Assembly: GCA_036384495.1 (NCBI GenBank)
Contig: DASVMD010000056.1
Location: 1 to 34,963 of the forward strand
Direction: 5' to 3'
DNA: 34,963 nt
Source: JAQGHB01 sp036384495
Lineage (GTDB): Bacteria; Patescibacteriota; Saccharimonadia; Saccharimonadales; UBA4665
Part shown: positions 32,551-34,963 of the stretch, one piece after another
Layout of the letters: each line of letters starts with the position of its first letter
Position numbering within the stretch: position 1 is the stretch's first letter
The notes under the pieces: model-generated
The model's input: only the letters and a program-made list of their open reading frames with translations
What the model was told of the DNA's origin: nothing
Databases searched by the model: none
Position numbers and translations under genes: made by a program

Positions 32551-33663
32551 TCAGTGAAGTGGAATAACAACTTCATTTTCAAGCGAGCCATCGTCGCCCT
32601 TTGCTTTATGCGCCTGGCGAGCCAGCGTTGCCACGTTGAGATCGTTGTTATTTGCCAAAGATAGTATAGCAGGATCGGAGGGTGGTGTCACCGTTGGTTG
32701 AGCGGTTTGTGATGCGGTTGGGCCTGGTCCGGCTGGCGGTTGGGCGGTCGCTGGCTGCAGGGTGCGCATGTGGGTGTAAGATGTCTGGCTTGGCGCGTGG
32801 TGCGACTTGAGTTCGGCCGCCATAGCCGCCTCTGTCGGCGCATCGACCCCAGGCGTGATCACTTGAGTGTCGGTGCTGCCGGGCTGAATCACCGTGGCAT
32901 TGGCAAATACCGATTGGTCGGCCGGCACTGCCCCGCTCGGCGCCGGCTGATTCATAAACCAATAGTTTGGCGGTGGACCGGCGTTTGTAGCTGCTGGCGG
33001 GGCTTGGGTTGCTGGGCTGTTCATCTGGTTTACCAATTGCTGGCGGTGGGCCTGCTCCGAGGCCGCCATCATGTGGTCAAACTGCTGCGCAACGGGGTTG
33101 CTGTGTTCATCTAGCATGTCGTCACTGGCTTTGATATCGATATTTGGCACCTCCTGAGGAATACTGCTCATATCGATTAATCGGTCGGACTCCATGACTG
33201 CTGTCGGATCGGGCTGTGAAAAAGCGTTAACATTGACGTTTTTGATGGCCCAGCCGCGGCTGTCGATGGTGTTGGCCAGGGCTTTGAGTCGACTCTCGAC
33301 TTCGCTGTGACTGAGGCCGTCGGTGAGCACCCGCTCCACTTTTTTGGGAACGGTAATGGTCACCAGCTCTTTAATGCCGCTTTGGTTCCAAACGCGCTGC
33401 CGCGGTTTTATATAGTAGCGGATTTTAGCCAGCGCCCAGATTTCGGTGGGCTGATCACGCCCAAACGGAAAGGCAAAAAACGTAAAAAACAACCCCGGCG
33501 GCAAGAAAAACAGCAGCAGAAACGCCACATGCTTGGTCAGCGCAATAAAACAGATGTAATAACAAAACACCGCGATCAGCGCAAAAATGAACTGCCTGAG
33601 CGTCAACGGCCCCAGGATATGGTCCTCGGCCTCGATATCTTGGATTAGTTTATATGTTGCCAT
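32551..33663 (-). CDS. PrgI-family (VirB3-like) membrane protein with long tail
   Basis: A 370-residue protein. Residues 1-95 match the PrgI family: YKLIQDIEAEDHILGPLTLR, two close membrane segments (about 24-42 and 46-66) and FPFGRDQPTEIWALAKIRYY. In type IV secretion systems of Gram-positive bacteria and CPR lineages, PrgI stands next to VirB4 and fills the VirB3 role at the inner channel. The tail of about 270 residues is unusual: a folded stretch to about residue 150, then Pro/Gln/Ala/Thr-rich disorder. It lies 15 nt upstream of the TraC-like gene. Confidence 0.82.
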   Translation of the reverse strand: MATYKLIQDIEAEDHILGPLTLRQFIFALIAVFCYYICFIALTKHVAFLLLFFLPPGLFFTFFAFPFGRDQPTEIWALAKIRYYIKPRQRVWNQSGIKELVTITVPKKVERVLTDGLSHSEVESRLKALANTIDSRGWAIKNVNVNAFSQPDPTAVMESDRLIDMSSIPQEVPNIDIKASDDMLDEHSNPVAQQFDHMMAASEQAHRQQLVNQMNSPATQAPPAATNAGPPPNYWFMNQPAPSGAVPADQSVFANATVIQPGSTDTQVITPGVDAPTEAAMAAELKSHHAPSQTSYTHMRTLQPATAQPPAGPGPTASQTAQPTVTPPSDPAILSLANNNDLNVATLARQAHKAKGDDGSLENEVVIPLH

Positions 33664-33692
33664 CTACCTTTAAGTCTACCATTCCTACCGAT

Positions 33693-34963
33693 TTAAGCGC
33701 TGCGCGGGATTGTACTGCGATCTATGTCACCTGTCACCTGAACGCTGCGTGCGGTTGCTCCGGGAGCTGTACCAGCTATAGGCACGGCCGCCGCATCAAT
33801 GGCATCGTCACGAGATGTAGTACCGCCATGGTTAAGGGCATCATTGACATGGTCCTCTTTATAGATAACATGCTCGTTTGGACTCAAAATAGGCGTGCCA
33901 TCTGCATTGTTGCCAACACGTGCACCTCTTGTCCTGTATCGTGTATTTTTTGCCATGGCGCGTAAGGCGTCTTGAGTGGCTGGTGTAGCACCACTGGCGG
34001 ACATTTCGGGACCTGCTTCGCCGTCGCGTGTAATAACACCTTTCTGAATCATCTGGTCAATAACGCCCTCGGTATGCACGAAGAATTTAGCATCTTCTTG
34101 GCTAATAGGCATATTAGCATCCATTTCGGTTTGAATTCTAGCCCGGCGCCCTTCCATGGAACGCATCGTTGCCGCCCGAACTGATCCAAGTTGGAAGCCT
34201 TGTCGGGTGTTGTACATGTCGCCCGTCATCTTAGCCATATTTGCGCGACCTTCAGGTGTATCATCACCAACATCGTCCCACCGTACGCCAGTCGTTCGAC
34301 CACTCGCATCCTTGACGGCATGCGGCGTGCTGTACCACAGCTCTGGGAACTTATCTTTGTGCTCGAATGTAGAGGCTGCTTGCGTACCTATGATCTCTCC
34401 ATCATCCATACCCCGCCGAACAGCTGTTGCAGCAAAGGCTTGTCGGAAGTTGGCCATGTCTTCGTCGGTTTGAATCTTGCGCACCGGATACTCTAGACTT
34501 CGACCCGCTTCATTAGCATTGGCAGCCAGTTTGCCCTCGGCCATTTTGGCGTACGACTCATTAATTTCCTTACCCTTACTGTTAAAGAAGTGTTCTTTTG
34601 TGGCGGTTGTGCCAGCAAGGTTTTTGTCTTGCACGAAGTCTGGTATTGCCTCGCCAGCTTTCACCGAATACCAGTTTGCTGCGTACAGGTCGTCATCATT
34701 ACCGGTACTGGAGATCATATTAGCAATCTCTCCAGCTTCACGCGTAAAGCGCGATTGCCGCTCGTTAACGCGCCCGTCAAGTGTATTGAGGAAGCGGGCA
34801 CGACCTCTTTGAAAGCCTGAGGCATTTGGATCTTTGGCCGCATTTAACACCTTAGCTTGATTGGCTGTGATACCAGCGTTAAACCGCCGCTTAGCAACGT
34901 TGCGCATGCTATTTTGGTCGTTGACGTTGCCCTTGATGGCTTCCTGGCCACGTTTGTGATAGT
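33693..34963 (-). CDS. Large helical secretion-locus protein, 5' end outside window
   Basis: At least 422 residues are visible; the frame is open to the window edge, so the ATG at 34907 is probably internal. The visible part is hydrophilic and helical, rich in Ala/Asp/Arg/Asn, with no membrane segment or known catalytic motif (AKRRFNAGITANQAKVLNAA, TRDGEAGPEMSASGATPATQ). It precedes the PrgI gene by 29 nt. At this position CPR secretion loci often have a VirB6/TrbL-like protein with N-terminal membrane segments and a long soluble tail; this may be such a tail. That is inference from position only. Confidence 0.6.
   Translation of the reverse strand, partial: YHKRGQEAIKGNVNDQNSMRNVAKRRFNAGITANQAKVLNAAKDPNASGFQRGRARFLNTLDGRVNERQSRFTREAGEIANMISSTGNDDDLYAANWYSVKAGEAIPDFVQDKNLAGTTATKEHFFNSKGKEINESYAKMAEGKLAANANEAGRSLEYPVRKIQTDEDMANFRQAFAATAVRRGMDDGEIIGTQAASTFEHKDKFPELWYSTPHAVKDASGRTTGVRWDDVGDDTPEGRANMAKMTGDMYNTRQGFQLGSVRAATMRSMEGRRARIQTEMDANMPISQEDAKFFVHTEGVIDQMIQKGVITRDGEAGPEMSASGATPATQDALRAMAKNTRYRTRGARVGNNADGTPILSPNEHVIYKEDHVNDALNHGGTTSRDDAIDAAAVPIAGTAPGATARSVQVTGDIDRSTIPRSA

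Noticed and set aside
1..34963. CRISPR array, insertion sequence, tRNA or rRNA gene
   Set aside because: No regularly spaced repeats, no transposase motifs, no cloverleaf or rRNA-like stretches were noticed in the few spacers long enough to hold them.

Overview
The window looks like chromosomal DNA of a Candidate Phyla Radiation bacterium, most likely Candidatus Saccharibacteria (TM7). The reasoning is gene content, not a database match. A compact replication-origin block (rpmH-rnpA-yidC-jag facing away from dnaA-dnaN-recF) sits beside a PrgI/TraC/VirB4 type IV secretion-like operon that also encodes peptidoglycan hydrolases, an arrangement characteristic of that lineage. The standard genetic code fits every gene. 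Genes are packed tightly, and no convincing rRNA, tRNA, CRISPR array or insertion sequence was seen.

Layout. (1) Positions 1-15045 form a surface-glycan region. It starts with the 3' end of a secreted repeat protein. A long minus-strand operon follows (10687 down to 612): an ABC-2 exporter permease and an ATPase with a C-terminal Wzt-type domain, two FkbM methyltransferases with coiled-coil tails, three GT-B glycosyltransferases and a polytopic GT-C-like protein. Flanking it are two more GT4 enzymes and the GDP-D-rhamnose pair Gmd and Rmd. The inventory resembles ABC-transporter-dependent D-rhamnan systems: make GDP-D-rhamnose, polymerise it inside the cell, cap the chain by methylation, and export it when the ATPase domain recognises the cap. 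(2) Positions 15027-16355 hold a DUF4234-like membrane protein and a pilin-like secreted protein. (3) Positions 16358-23245 hold the origin block: jag, yidC, a possible 33-residue small ORF, rnpA, rpmH, an origin-like spacer with DnaA boxes, dnaA, a second structured spacer, dnaN, a Phd/VapC toxin-antitoxin pair, and recF. (4) Positions 23246-34963 hold the secretion-like operon on the minus strand: a large helical protein cut by the window edge, a PrgI-family membrane protein, a TraC-like protein, the VirB4 ATPase, a 992-residue membrane protein ending in an amidase, a 592-residue SGNH + lysozyme-like + M23 protein, and a membrane-anchored propeller-like protein.

Two systems stand out. The first is a candidate capped D-rhamnan with two putative ruler-type terminating methyltransferases that share a C-terminal motif. 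The second is a secretion operon carrying enzymes predicted to cut three different peptidoglycan bonds, which fits an epibiont that must breach a host wall. Two architectural features recur: every convergent gene pair has stop codons abutting or overlapping, and several operon-first genes have a -10 box 6-8 nt before the ATG with no Shine-Dalgarno, suggesting leaderless mRNAs. All functional calls are by reading motifs; no searches or folding were run.
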